NCBI RefSeq assembly: GCF_017744115.1 | Contig: NZ_JAGHQW010000038.1 | Span: 1 to 62,531 of the forward strand | DNA length: 62,531 nucleotides | Source: Salinisphaera sp. G21_0 | GTDB lineage: Bacteria > Pseudomonadota > Gammaproteobacteria > Pseudomonadales > Endozoicomonadaceae | Direction: 5' to 3' | Part shown: positions 1 to 8,444 of the stretch, piece by piece | Layout of the letters: every line of letters starts with the position of its first letter | How positions within the stretch are numbered: the first letter of the stretch is position 1 | Made by a program: the position numbers and the translations under genes | Notes under the pieces: generated by a model | Databases searched by the model: none | Told to the model about the DNA's origin: nothing | Seen by the model: the letters and a program-made list of their open reading frames with translations, nothing else

Positions 1-124
1 AACTTTGCTGTAAATCTGATAGCTGGCCTCATAGCCTATACCAGACAACCCAGAAAGCCTCATATTGATGTTTCTGTACTAACAGAAGGTGTACCCATGG
101 CTTTCTGAGCGTCGAACTCACGTT
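1..124 (+). mobile_element. IS982-family element, transposase 3' end (cut by window edge)
   Basis: Frame 1 from base 1 encodes the last 35 residues of an IS982-type transposase, beginning NFAVNLIAGLIAYTRQP and stopping at 106-108. The terminal inverted repeat follows at about 109-124 (AACGTGAGTTCGACGC on the minus strand). It aligns base for base with the reverse complement of the IS982 copy at 6349-7326, with roughly one base in five different, so it is an older or different subgroup copy. Its transposase runs on the + strand, opposite to the other two copies. No target duplication can be judged because the other end is outside the window. Confidence 0.85.
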
Positions 125-134
125 AAAAAGCTTT

Positions 135-153
135 TCCTCCGTACCTCCGTGGC
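135..153. repeat. single arm of CACGGAG-type palindromic repeat
   Basis: The stretch reads CCTCCGTACCTCCGTGGC and equals one arm of the palindromes at 41219-41284 and 34197-34230. The matching left arm is absent, so it was probably cut when the neighbouring IS982 end arrived. Confidence 0.5.
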
Positions 154-210
154 AAAAAAGCTTTTAAAGGATTTAGCACGGTGTATAACTGCCATATCAG
201 TGCAAGCTGT

Positions 211-284
211 CTCCCGCTTCCCGCTTTAAGCAAAAGAATGCGTTCTATCTTTTACGGGTAGCGGGAAGCGGGCGGCGGGCAGCG
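211..284. repeat. GC-rich palindromic repeat (CCCGCTTCCCGC ... GCGGGAAGCGGG)
   Basis: The left arm CTCCCGCTTCCCGC pairs with a right arm built from GCGGGAAGCGGGCGGCGGG. Between them is an A/T-rich loop that ends in TTTTACGGG. The same element recurs at 6265-6339, 8375-8444, 33006-33092, 42215-42300 and 42951-43034, and as split arms at 60104-60131 and 60917-60951. Here it lies just downstream of uppS, where it could fold as a 3' hairpin. Confidence 0.8.
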
Positions 285-295
285 AAAAAATGGGT

Positions 296-1012
296 TTATT
301 CACTGCGGCCAAACCGGCGATGACGTTGCTGATAATCCGCAATCGCAAGATCGAGATCAGCCGGGGTAAAATCAGGCCAGAGTGTATCGCAGAAATAGAA
401 CTCCGCATATGCGCACTGCCACAACAGAAAGTTACTGATCCGCTGTTCACCGCTGGTGCGGATCAGCAGGTCCACCGGTGGGGTCGATGCTGTGGCGAGG
501 CACTCTTCTATCTGTTCCGCCTGAATTGACAAAGGGTCAAGGTCCTGTGACTTGACGATGGTTGCAAGATGCCGGAATGCCTGGGTAATGTCCCACTGGC
601 CGCCATAGTTGACCGCCACCAACAGCGTCATGGCCCGGCAATTAGCGGTGGCCGTTTCACACTGGTTGATGGCGTTCTGAATCGGCGGGCTCAATGCCGA
701 AACATCCCCAATGATCTTCAGCCGGATGTCATGCTCCGCCAGCTTATTGGCTTCCCTTTCCAGGGCGTGCAGAAACAGCTGCATCAGGCCGCTTACTTCA
801 TCGGCAGGCCGTCGCCAGTTTTCACTGGAGAAGGCGAACAGTGTCAGGTGGGAAATGCCCCGTTCACGACAACGTTTGATCACCGCCCTGACCGTTTTCA
901 GTGCAGCCCGATGGCCGGAAAGGCTTGGCAACAACTTGCGCCGCGCCCACCGGTTATTGCCGTCCATAATAATGGCAACGTGCTCAGGCAGTTTCGGTTC
1001 GGTATCAGTCAT
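296..1012 (-). CDS. uppS: isoprenyl transferase (undecaprenyl diphosphate synthase)
   Basis: This cis-prenyltransferase adds isopentenyl units to farnesyl diphosphate to make the C55 carrier lipid for cell-wall and surface polysaccharides, acting at the cytoplasmic membrane. The N-terminus has the family signature IIMDGNNRWAR with the catalytic Asp, followed by LFAFSSENWRRP. The C-terminus has the substrate/metal region DLLIRTSGEQRISNFLLWQ. At about 238 residues it is close to the usual 240-255. I chose the Met of MTDTEPKLPEHV; an in-frame start lies five codons upstream, and neither has a clear ribosome site. It is not next to frr, cdsA or dxr, where uppS normally sits, so it may be a second copy serving this locus. 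Confidence 0.93.
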   Translation of the reverse strand: MTDTEPKLPEHVAIIMDGNNRWARRKLLPSLSGHRAALKTVRAVIKRCRERGISHLTLFAFSSENWRRPADEVSGLMQLFLHALEREANKLAEHDIRLKIIGDVSALSPPIQNAINQCETATANCRAMTLLVAVNYGGQWDITQAFRHLATIVKSQDLDPLSIQAEQIEECLATASTPPVDLLIRTSGEQRISNFLLWQCAYAEFYFCDTLWPDFTPADLDLAIADYQQRHRRFGRSE

Positions 1013-1144
1013 AACAATAAAAGACAACGGAAGACAGTTTGAAGAGTAAAGGCGTTATCTGAACAGGAATCAAAATTGACGAGAAGTAATAAAAGAGGGG
1101 GAGTTGCAGAAGGCTTCCGATGAAGGCCGGAAGCCTGCCACTGA

Positions 1145-1705
1145 TCAGCTCGGGCTGACTGGAGAGGTCGGTTTATCGTTAGAACCACCAGATGCTGGTG
1201 GGGGAGGCGGTGGAGGTGTTGATGCCTCAGGAGCCGGAGCCTCAACTTCGGTATTTTCCGCTTCAAACTCGCCCTGTTCGGCGACAGTCTCTGTACTACT
1301 GCCAGTATCGCCACCCTGGACAACCTGCTGTTCGGCAACGTCTGCTGCCTGCTGAACGGCCTGCTGCGCAACCGGATCATTAGCCAGCTGTGCCGTAGCA
1401 GCGCGGGTAATGGTAGCTTTCTGAGCCGGTGCCGCCTGTACCGCAGCATAGACGATCTGAGGTGCCTGGTCCGGGTAGGCTCTAACGGCTTCGCTCACCA
1501 GGGCATTCAGCAGTTGAGGGTTATTGGCCAGCTGTGCTGCTGCATCAGCAATCAGGGATTCGACAGATACACCCTGAGTCTGAACCGCCTTGGCCAGTGC
1601 CTCGCTGGCAGGCATAAGGGTGAGATCGGTGGCCAGGTCCGCCTGGGCCACCCCTGTCATTGCAGACATTGCCAGAACGGCGGCTGCAATAAATTGTTTT
1701 TTCAT
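1145..1705 (-). CDS. secreted Ala/Gln-rich protein with proline-rich tail
   Basis: I do not recognise a family. The protein starts with a clear Sec signal peptide (MKKQFIAAAVLAMSAMTGVAQA, cleavage after AQA). The middle is rich in alanine and glutamine and looks helical (repeated AAQLANNPQ/AAVQAAPAQK-like stretches). The tail is acidic, then has a run of seven prolines, then a Gly/Ser/Pro end. The start is well supported: AAGGA lies six bases before the ATG. A good minus-strand promoter lies at 1844-1872. A periplasmic or surface role linked to the neighbouring export genes is only an inference from position. Confidence 0.75.
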   Translation of the reverse strand: MKKQFIAAAVLAMSAMTGVAQADLATDLTLMPASEALAKAVQTQGVSVESLIADAAAQLANNPQLLNALVSEAVRAYPDQAPQIVYAAVQAAPAQKATITRAATAQLANDPVAQQAVQQAADVAEQQVVQGGDTGSSTETVAEQGEFEAENTEVEAPAPEASTPPPPPPPASGGSNDKPTSPVSPS

Positions 1706-1843
1706 GAAGGTCCTTCCGATTTCAATCGAGCCAGGAGCAGGCCATACCAAGGGGTTACCTAATTGCCAGTATTGCCTTTCTATAAATGATGCTGGTTTGA
1801 CGAGTTTTCAAAAACTTGTAACGTCGTACAATACCAGCTGGAA

Positions 1844-1872
1844 ATTATATTAACATGATCTTTATAATACAA
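1844..1872 (-). promoter_or_regulatory. sigma70-type promoter for the 1145-1705 gene
   Basis: On the minus strand TTGTAT (1872-1867) and a perfect TATAAT (1849-1844) are separated by 17 bases. This predicts a transcript starting near 1837 with a leader of about 130 bases. The rest of the 1706-2021 divergent region is AT-rich. A + strand TATAAT also occurs at 1863-1868, but without a convincing -35 box. Confidence 0.5.
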
Positions 1873-2021
1873 TCCGTGTCGCATAGTGGGCAGGGTTCGC
1901 TATATAACCTGTTCCTTAGTAAAAGTACGGTTTGGCCGTTGGTGCCACACTGTGTGACCTTACCAGACATTATATATGCCACTATCGGCAGTCATCACTG
2001 GACTACAGGGTAATAGAATTA

Positions 2022-3254
2022 ATGAAGGGCTTGAATTTTAATCGACTGGCATTAGCGGTAGCATTGGCTGGTTATGCGGTAAGTGCCACAGCAGGAACCG
2101 GGGTAGAAGACGCTGGTCACATTAACCTCGGCCCCGTCGAAATGACCCCGATGGCAACCCTTGGTCTGGGCTACGATGACAACGTATACCGTGAAGGCAA
2201 CGGTGAACTGGCCAACAAGGGCTCTGCGGTCTATAAGCTGGATGCCTCTGCTGCTTTCAAAGCGCAAAAAGGCATGAGCACCTATGAGGCCACGCTGGCC
2301 GCCAAAAACACCTCGTTCTCCAGCGAGTCTGATGCCAACTACATCGACTACGGCCTGACTGGAAAGATTCACGAAGACATCAACAGCCGCAACCGTTTAG
2401 ATGCAGACTTCGATTTTGGTCGTTATCACGATGCTGGCTCCACCATCAATGGGGCAATTGATAAAGAAGCACCAGAATACACCCGCACTAAAGGTGGCCT
2501 GAAATACGGTTTCGGCAGTATGGAAGCGATGTTCCGTGTGGATCTGTTTGGTAATTACAACAAGCAGAAGTACCAGGAAACCAATGGCTCCGCCGAAGGC
2601 AACAACCGTAAAACCACTGAATACGGTGCCACGGCTTACTACCGTTTCATGCCAAAGACCGACGCCCTGATTGAAATCAAAAATCGTGAACTGGATTACA
2701 CGGCAACCGGTCAGGATGGCTATGATGTCATCAGCTACCTGGTCGGTCTGAACTGGGAAGCCACCGGCAAAACCACCGGATATGCCAAACTGGGTCGACG
2801 TGAGCGCGACAGCAAAGCCGCCAATGTCGATAAAGACAGCTCAACCGGCTGGGAAGTGGGTGTGAGCTATATGCCATTAGAGCACTCAGTATTCCAGCTG
2901 AGCACCAGCCGCGACTACGGTTTTGACTCTGAAGACCCAAGTGCAACCAATCCACTGTTTACCGACGGCTCGACTTATTCCCTGAACTGGAATCACAAGT
3001 GGACCGCTAAAATTGCCACGAATGCCAACTACAGCTTCACTAAAGAAGACATTGAAAACGCTTCCGGTGTGGTACAGAAAGACCGTACCATCAACCGGTT
3101 TGGCCTGTCTGTTGACTGGAACGTGATGCGAAACGCCACTGTTTCTCTGGCTTACGACCACACGGATCGTGACGAAAGCAACAAAGTGGTTAACGGTGGT
3201 GCCGACAGCTATAAGCGCGGTGCGTACATGCTGACTGGCACTATTGCACTCTAA
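2022..3254 (+). CDS. outer-membrane beta-barrel protein of the polysaccharide export machinery (BBP2/EpsL-like)
   Basis: The 410-residue protein begins MKGLNFNRLALAVALAGYAVSATAG, a signal peptide. The remainder consists of alternating hydrophobic/polar strands rich in Tyr, Gly, Asp and Asn (for example TPMATLGLGYDDNVYREGNG), typical of barrels annotated EpsL or 'beta-barrel porin 2'. Such proteins are encoded next to polysaccharide export genes. An in-frame ORF extends 30 codons upstream but contains no signal peptide, so the internal ATG at 2022 is preferred. It precedes the small OPX gene and wzc, and a terminator separates it from them. It probably supplies the outer-membrane pore because the OPX protein is short. 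Confidence 0.8.
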   Translation: MKGLNFNRLALAVALAGYAVSATAGTGVEDAGHINLGPVEMTPMATLGLGYDDNVYREGNGELANKGSAVYKLDASAAFKAQKGMSTYEATLAAKNTSFSSESDANYIDYGLTGKIHEDINSRNRLDADFDFGRYHDAGSTINGAIDKEAPEYTRTKGGLKYGFGSMEAMFRVDLFGNYNKQKYQETNGSAEGNNRKTTEYGATAYYRFMPKTDALIEIKNRELDYTATGQDGYDVISYLVGLNWEATGKTTGYAKLGRRERDSKAANVDKDSSTGWEVGVSYMPLEHSVFQLSTSRDYGFDSEDPSATNPLFTDGSTYSLNWNHKWTAKIATNANYSFTKEDIENASGVVQKDRTINRFGLSVDWNVMRNATVSLAYDHTDRDESNKVVNGGADSYKRGAYMLTGTIAL

Positions 3255-3305
3255 CAGGGTTGCAAACCCACAGGCATAAAAGACGTCAAAGGTTTTTTAT
3301 CTTCC

Positions 3306-3337
3306 ACAGGCTGGTGTAAAATCCGGCCTGTTTTTTT
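3306..3337 (+). terminator. rho-independent terminator after the beta-barrel gene
   Basis: ACAGGC (3306-3311) pairs with GCCTGT (3326-3331), followed by a run of seven T. It lies 50 bases past the stop of the barrel gene and before the OPX gene, so the two may be separate or attenuated transcripts. Confidence 0.7.
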
Positions 3338-3420
3338 ATCCATTTCCGGAAACCCCTGCGAGTAGAAGACGTTCAGGGCCATTGAAGATTACTCCGAGAC
3401 GCAACATCAACCAGGTCTTA

Positions 3421-3987
3421 ATGATGAAATCCGTTTTGCTCAACCCATTTTCAAGCCTGAAGAAAGGCCTGCTGCTTGCGCTGCTTATCTTCAGTGGCTA
3501 TTTGTCCGCCGCCGAACCCATGAGCCTCTCCCGCTACGAGCTGGGGTCCGGTGATAAAATCAATATCTCGGTCTACGGCGAGGAGGATATGGACAAGCAA
3601 CTGATCCTCAGCGATGCCGGTACCGTCTCCTATCCGTTTCTGGGTGAGTTTAAAGCCAAAGGCTTAACAGTAGGCCAGCTGGAGCAGATGATCACCAAAC
3701 GGCTGAAGCAAGGCTATTTTATTGACCCGAGAGTCAGTGTTGGCATCGTCGAGTATCGAAAATTTTTCGTCAGCGGAGAGGTTAAATCTCCCGGCGGTTT
3801 CCAGTTTGAGCCTGGCCTTACCCTGGAAAAGGCGGTGGCGCTGGCGGGAGGCTTTACCCAGCGTGCCTCTAAGCGCGGCATTACGGTCACCCGTGAAGAA
3901 AATGGCCAGCCAAAGGAGCGGGAACTGTCTCTGAACGACTCCGTCTTCCCCGGCGATATTATCGTGATCAGCGAGAGCTTCTTCTGA
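3421..3987 (+). CDS. small polysaccharide export protein (OPX family, Wza/GumB-like)
   Basis: It carries the N-terminal poly-export domain (YELGSGDKINISVYGEEDMDKQLILSD at about residues 38-64) and an SLBB-like region (FFVSGEVKSPGGFQFEPGLTLEKAVALAGGFTQ). The N-terminus is a signal peptide ending near LSAAEP with no lipobox cysteine. It has only about 188 residues and lacks the C-terminal membrane helix of E. coli Wza (about 380). Known short OPX proteins stay periplasmic and pair with a separate barrel, which fits the preceding gene. I chose the ATG pair at 3421/3424; a TTG further upstream is possible. Confidence 0.88.
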   Translation: MMKSVLLNPFSSLKKGLLLALLIFSGYLSAAEPMSLSRYELGSGDKINISVYGEEDMDKQLILSDAGTVSYPFLGEFKAKGLTVGQLEQMITKRLKQGYFIDPRVSVGIVEYRKFFVSGEVKSPGGFQFEPGLTLEKAVALAGGFTQRASKRGITVTREENGQPKERELSLNDSVFPGDIIVISESFF

Positions 3988-4048
3988 TTTATCACCCTGG
4001 TTTTTAGTGCTGCTCCTGAACAGCCGCTTTAAATGGTTATACAACCCC

Positions 4049-6250
4049 ATGAATACAGAAACCAAACCCATATCGCCACCCACTCGGGCTCCTGCCTTGC
4101 CGGGTGACGACATCATCGATCTGCGACAGATCTTTCATGTACTGAACAGCCATCGCTGGGCCATTGCCGGTTTTACCGCTGCTGTCACTCTGGTGGCCAT
4201 ACTGGTGGTGTTCTCCATGACGCCCATCTACCAGGCTACGGCCACCCTGCAGATTGAGCAGGAACAGGCCAAGGTGGTCTCCATTGAAGAGATCTATGGC
4301 ATCGAAGGGGGTAACGACAGCTATCTGAACACCCAGTTTGAGGTGCTGAAATCCCGTGGTGTGCTGGAAAAAGTGGTCAACAAACTGAACCTGCTGAACA
4401 ACCCGGAATTCAACACCACGCTGCGAGAAGCGCCATGGTACGCCGGGCTATTGAACTGGCGGGGCTGGTTTGGTCTGGAAACACCGCAGGAAGGGGATGA
4501 TGCGGCGATTATTATGCGGGACACCATCAATGTGTTGAGCAGCCACGTCAGCATTGAGCCGGTGCGTAAAACCCAGATCGTGAAAATTCACGCGGAATCA
4601 GAAAACCCGCAACTGGCTGCAAAAATCGCCAACGCCATTGCCAATGCTTATATCGAATCCTATATGGAGTCGAAACTGTCGTTGACGCTGAACGCCACCG
4701 ACTGGATGCAGGGTCGACTGGGCGAACTGTCTGAAAAACTGAAAGTAGCCGAGCAAGAACTTCAGGACTATCGGGAAGAAGAGCAGCTGATCGATATTGA
4801 AGGGGTGCTTACCGTCTCCAGCAACGAACTGAAAGCCCTGACCGAGTCCCTGGTGCAGGTGCGCAACAAGCTCACTGTCTCTGAAAACATCTATAAGCAA
4901 ATCCGCTCCGGTCATCTGCGAAAAGGCGACAACCAGACCTTGCAGGCCGTGTTACAGCACCCGCTGATTCAGGATCTGAAAAGCGATGAGTCCAAACTCG
5001 AACGACAGGTATTGGAACTGTCCCGCCGCTACGGACCGAAACACCCAAAGATGATCTCTGCCCGCTCCGAGCTGGAAAGTATTGGTGAAAACCTCAATAT
5101 GCAAATCCGCAATATTGTGGAAGGGGTTGAGCGGGAGTACGAAATCGACAAGGCCAACGAAAAGAGCCTGCAGGCTGCCGTGAACGTGGTGAAAGCCAAA
5201 GTGCAGGAGATCAACCGCAAGCAATTCCGTCTGCGGGCTTTAGAGCGTGAAGTACAGACCAACAAAGACCTGTACGATGCTTTCTTTAAACGTATCCAGG
5301 AAACCTCGGCCACCAGTGACCTGCAAACCGCCAATGCCCGTATTGTGGATAAAGCGTTTGTTCCAGAGATTCCGGTCAAGCCCAAGAAGAAGCTGATTAT
5401 TGCCATCGCAGCGCTGCTTGGGTTGATGATCTCCTGCGGTATCGCCTTCCTGCTGGAAATGCTCAACAACACCATCCGCACCACCAAAGATGTGGAAGAG
5501 AAGCTCAACCTGCCGGTACTTGGTGTACTGCCGAAGCTCACGGATAAAAGCCTGCATGACCATGTCTTTAGCCTGTTTAACGACAAAAGCCAGCACGCCT
5601 TTGGAGAAGCGGTACGCACCATCCGGACCAGCATTAACCTGACCGCCATGGATCAGCAGCACCGGCTGTTTGCGGTTACCTCCACGGTACCCGGCGAGGG
5701 CAAATCTTCGACTGCATCGAACCTGGCGCTGGCACTGGGGCAGCTGGGCAAAACCCTGCTGGTGGACTGTGACCTGCGCCGCCCGGTGGTGGGTAAGAAC
5801 TTCCACATTAAAGGAGGCTCTGTTGGGCTGGCCAACCTGCTGGCCGGTACTGCAAACGTCAATGATGCCGTGCATAAGCTGGAAGGCATTGATGTAATCC
5901 CCTGTGGCCTGGTGCCACCCAACCCACAGGAGCTGCTGTCGTCCGAACGGTTCTCTGCCCTGCTGAAAAAACTGCGGGAGCATTATGACTATGTGGTGCT
6001 GGACTGCCCACCGGTACAGAACGTCAGCGATGTGCTGATGGTCTCCCGCCACTGCGACGGACTGGTCTATGTGGTGGAAGCCGGTCGTATGCAATCCAGC
6101 GCCGTCAGCACTGCCGTTGGCCGACTGCTGCAGGCCCGGGCACCTGTTACTGGCGCGGTGTTGAACAAGATCAACCCGAAAGCCAAAGATACTTACGGAT
6201 ACAACCAGGGGTATTACGACTCCACCGGTTATTATTCAGGAGCTTCTTAA
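4049..6250 (+). CDS. wzc: polysaccharide copolymerase / tyrosine autokinase (Wzc type)
   Basis: The 733-residue inner-membrane protein controls chain length and export through cycles of tyrosine phosphorylation. In order: a first membrane helix (about 31-56), the Wzz domain, a long coiled coil, a second membrane helix (about 447-472), then a cytoplasmic BY-kinase. The kinase has Walker A VPGEGKSS (near 547), Walker A' LLVDCDLRRP (near 570) and Walker B YVVLDCPP (near 647). The tail YGYNQGYYDSTGYYSG is the tyrosine cluster that is phosphorylated. It follows the OPX gene by 61 bases. CpsB-type phosphatases at 49149 and 60958 are its likely partners. A GTG 14 codons upstream is an alternative start. 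Confidence 0.95.
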   Translation: MNTETKPISPPTRAPALPGDDIIDLRQIFHVLNSHRWAIAGFTAAVTLVAILVVFSMTPIYQATATLQIEQEQAKVVSIEEIYGIEGGNDSYLNTQFEVLKSRGVLEKVVNKLNLLNNPEFNTTLREAPWYAGLLNWRGWFGLETPQEGDDAAIIMRDTINVLSSHVSIEPVRKTQIVKIHAESENPQLAAKIANAIANAYIESYMESKLSLTLNATDWMQGRLGELSEKLKVAEQELQDYREEEQLIDIEGVLTVSSNELKALTESLVQVRNKLTVSENIYKQIRSGHLRKGDNQTLQAVLQHPLIQDLKSDESKLERQVLELSRRYGPKHPKMISARSELESIGENLNMQIRNIVEGVEREYEIDKANEKSLQAAVNVVKAKVQEINRKQFRLRALEREVQTNKDLYDAFFKRIQETSATSDLQTANARIVDKAFVPEIPVKPKKKLIIAIAALLGLMISCGIAFLLEMLNNTIRTTKDVEEKLNLPVLGVLPKLTDKSLHDHVFSLFNDKSQHAFGEAVRTIRTSINLTAMDQQHRLFAVTSTVPGEGKSSTASNLALALGQLGKTLLVDCDLRRPVVGKNFHIKGGSVGLANLLAGTANVNDAVHKLEGIDVIPCGLVPPNPQELLSSERFSALLKKLREHYDYVVLDCPPVQNVSDVLMVSRHCDGLVYVVEAGRMQSSAVSTAVGRLLQARAPVTGAVLNKINPKAKDTYGYNQGYYDSTGYYSGAS

Positions 6251-6264
6251 GGCCTACCTTAAGG

Positions 6265-6339
6265 CGCTGCCCGCTCCCCGCTCCCCGAAAAAGATTTGCT
6301 TGTGCTTTTACGGGTAGCGGGCGGCGGGAAGTGGGTCGC
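6265..6339. repeat. GC-rich palindromic repeat
   Basis: CGCTGCCCGCTCCCCGCTCCCCG pairs with CGGGTAGCGGGCGGCGGGAAGTGGG around a loop containing GATTTGCTTGTGCTTTTA. It lies 15 bases after the wzc stop and could end or stabilise that transcript. It abuts the IS982 element. Confidence 0.8.
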
Positions 6340-6348
6340 GACCTTTTC

Positions 6349-7326
6349 AACGTGAGTTCGTCGCTCATAAAGCCATAGAAACCCCTTCAGTCAGCACTGT
6401 TATATCAATATGGGGCTTCTTGGGTTGACGGGTATAAGCAATCAGCCCTGCTATCAGATTTACCGCAAAGTTGAATGGTGCCGAGTGTGCTCTATCTGAG
6501 AAATATTTTTCAATTGATCATTCACACTTTCAATCACTGCTCGTTTTCGCAGCATCGCTTTATCAAAGGCTTTTAGCTCCTTTGGCTTCATATTCTTCCG
6601 GACCTTCGTTACCAGGTTCAGCCCTTTTTCTTTTAGCCAGGCAACTAACTTCTCTGAGATATAGCCTTTATCGCCATAAAGCCAGCCTGCCAGCTCTCCA
6701 ACGAGATCGGGTACTGGCTTACGATCATCGGTATTCGCTGGCGTCAAACAAAACGACAGAATATCCCCCAGATGGTTAATGACAAGATGAAGCTTGAAGC
6801 CAAACTTCCAGCCTGTAGATGTTTTTCCTCGCTTCGCCTCTTCCGAGAACACCTTGTGGCTTTTAATCCGGTGATTATCACAAACGACTATTGGCGTGGA
6901 ATCAATAAATGACAACCCGGTTGGCTGCCCCATGCACTGAGTCTTGATAAACAGTCAATGGTATCAATGCCTGCTTCATAAGCTCTACGAATCGATTGTA
7001 AGAAACAAGATTGGGGAAGCAGTCAGATTTATGCTTCACAATGAGGTTGAGGTAATAGTGCTTAAAATCTTGGAAAGCGCTCTGGTGGAAATAAACGATG
7101 ATGGTCATTATTTCACTGAGTGAGAGCTTCGATATAGAAGGGGGCTTATTGGCATTACAGATAAGCTGCTTATGCCACTCTGGTTCGAAAATCAGGCAGA
7201 AATCATCAATATCACAGAATACACTCGTCATAGACATGGAGCCTCCGGTTAGCTGTCTATGGTCTGGTATCCGAAAGATAGCTATTGATCAGGGGCTCCT
7301 TGTCTTTTTTGCGTCGAACTCACGTT
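6349..7326 (-). mobile_element. IS982-family insertion sequence, defective
   Basis: The element is 978 bp. Its ends AACGTGAGTTCG at 6349 and CGAACTCACGTT ending at 7326 are inverted repeats. The left flank (wzc downstream region) and right flank (an integrase remnant) are unrelated and I see no target duplication, so the junction may have arisen by recombination between IS copies. The end at 62277-62531 matches this copy almost exactly and has the same orientation. Confidence 0.9.
6365..7237 (-). pseudogene. IS982 transposase, two frameshifts
   Basis: The ORF starts after GGAGG with MSMTSVFCDIDDFCLIFEPEWHKQL, the usual IS982 N-terminus. The frame breaks near 6945, just before GLSFIDSTPIVVCDN, and again near 6472, before FNFAVNLIAGLIAYTR. 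The full transposase can be read only by joining three frames, so it is presumably inactive. The second break is also present in the partial copy at the right end of the window, so both descend from the same broken parent or share a frameshift that is tolerated. Confidence 0.85.
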
Positions 7327-7327
7327 G

Positions 7328-7489
7328 ATTAATAGCGCCATCAAAGAAAAGCTGATTGCAGAAAAGTGGCACTTCCATGACCTGAAAGCAAAAGTAGTAT
7401 CGGATCATGAAGGACTGGTATCCGGACACAAAACCCTAGCCAAGAAGGTTTACATCCGTAAAACACAGGAAGTCAAAGGAACGAGATGA
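7328..7489 (+). pseudogene. tyrosine recombinase (integrase), C-terminal fragment
   Basis: The 53-residue fragment reads WHFHDLKAKVVSDHEG ... SGHKTLAKKVYIRKTQEVK, matching the C-terminal boxes of phage/ICE integrases (HxLKxK, GHK, then the nucleophilic Tyr in VYIRK). Its 5' part is cut off exactly at the IS982 end. It suggests that an integrating element once lay here, perhaps together with the zinc-ribbon gene next to it. Confidence 0.6.
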
Positions 7490-7539
7490 AGAAAACGAAG
7501 GTACAAAAAAAGACCATCTCAGGCCTTTTTTTTATGCGA

Positions 7540-8307
7540 CTATTGTCGAGCAATAATCATGAACCAAAGTGCTATTAAGAGGCTATTTTTTTGGCCGCTT
7601 TTTTTTGGGAATTTTTTTGGGAAACGACCATGGCAACTGTTGACGATAAAACCCTGCAGCTTTTTCCAGCCACTTTTATCGGCCTGCTGCATTTCACGTA
7701 TGGCCTGTAACAGCTCCGTATTAATCCGAAACACCAACTCACCGGAACAGACCTGAATCTGCGCCTTGCTCAGGGTCAGTTTCAGGTTCGCCACCAACTC
7801 TGCTTTCTTCCGGCCAATATCCGAAATGTACAACAGTGGAAACGCCTCCTCACTGAGTTCAGCAATCAAGTGGCAGGCATACTCCATGGCACCTTTACCA
7901 CTCACCTGGTGCAACTCAAACAGCGGCCGGGTCGCTACCCTGAGTCGCTTATCCCACCCGGGATTGGTTAACAAAAGGTTCTACTGTTGCGTCACCATCA
8001 AACCACAACCAACCAGCATACCCAGCTTACCGGGGACCAGTGGCTTTTCAGCCGTGACCTTCTCAATACCCATATACTGGTAGGAACCATGAAACAGGGC
8101 ATTACAGGGAGCGCAGATGGGAACATCCGTTCTCAGATAGGTATCGATACGCGGCTGATAATAAGGCACCACCCATTCACCCGATGGCCTGCCACAGCAA
8201 TAACAGCTGATGGCATCGTCACTTTCGCGGCTATCCACAAGCTGCATTTCAACCGCCATCTGGTCGGTAACCTGCTGCCAGAGAAAATCTATACCACCCA
8301 TTACCAC
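7540..8307 (-). pseudogene. zinc-ribbon protein with in-frame amber stop; possibly Csf1-like
   Basis: Two ORFs lie in the same frame and are separated only by TAG at 7979-7981, so this is one gene of about 255 codons. The first part has two CxxC pairs (CYCCGRPSGEW ... VPICAPCNALF). The second contains EEAFPLLYISDIGRKKAELVANLK and a polybasic end. The order (zinc ribbon, then a short hydrophobic strand followed by a TLSK-like stretch) resembles what I recall of type IV CRISPR Csf1 proteins, but no csf2/csf3 genes or CRISPR array are nearby. An uncharacterised ICE or phage protein is equally possible. Confidence 0.45.
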
Positions 8308-8374
8308 TGCCAGGGGAGATTTAAAAAAGTGGCAGAGTTTACATGAATTTTATGAGTTTTGTCGGAGGAAAAAA

Positions 8375-8444
8375 CGCTGCCCGCTGCCCGAAAAAGCACC
8401 ACGCTTATCTTTTTCGGGAAGCGGGCAGCGGGAGGCGGGTAGCG
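8375..8444. repeat. GC-rich palindromic repeat
   Basis: CGCTGCCCGCTGCCCGAAAAAGCACC is followed by a right arm GGGAAGCGGGCAGCGGGAGGCGGG. The sequence is nearly identical to the elements at 33006 and 42215. Confidence 0.8.

Noticed and set aside
4321-6094. Long antisense frames within wzc, and similar ones in manC, cysN and galU.
   Set aside because: They are shadows of strongly coding genes on the other strand and lack ribosome sites or recognisable domains.
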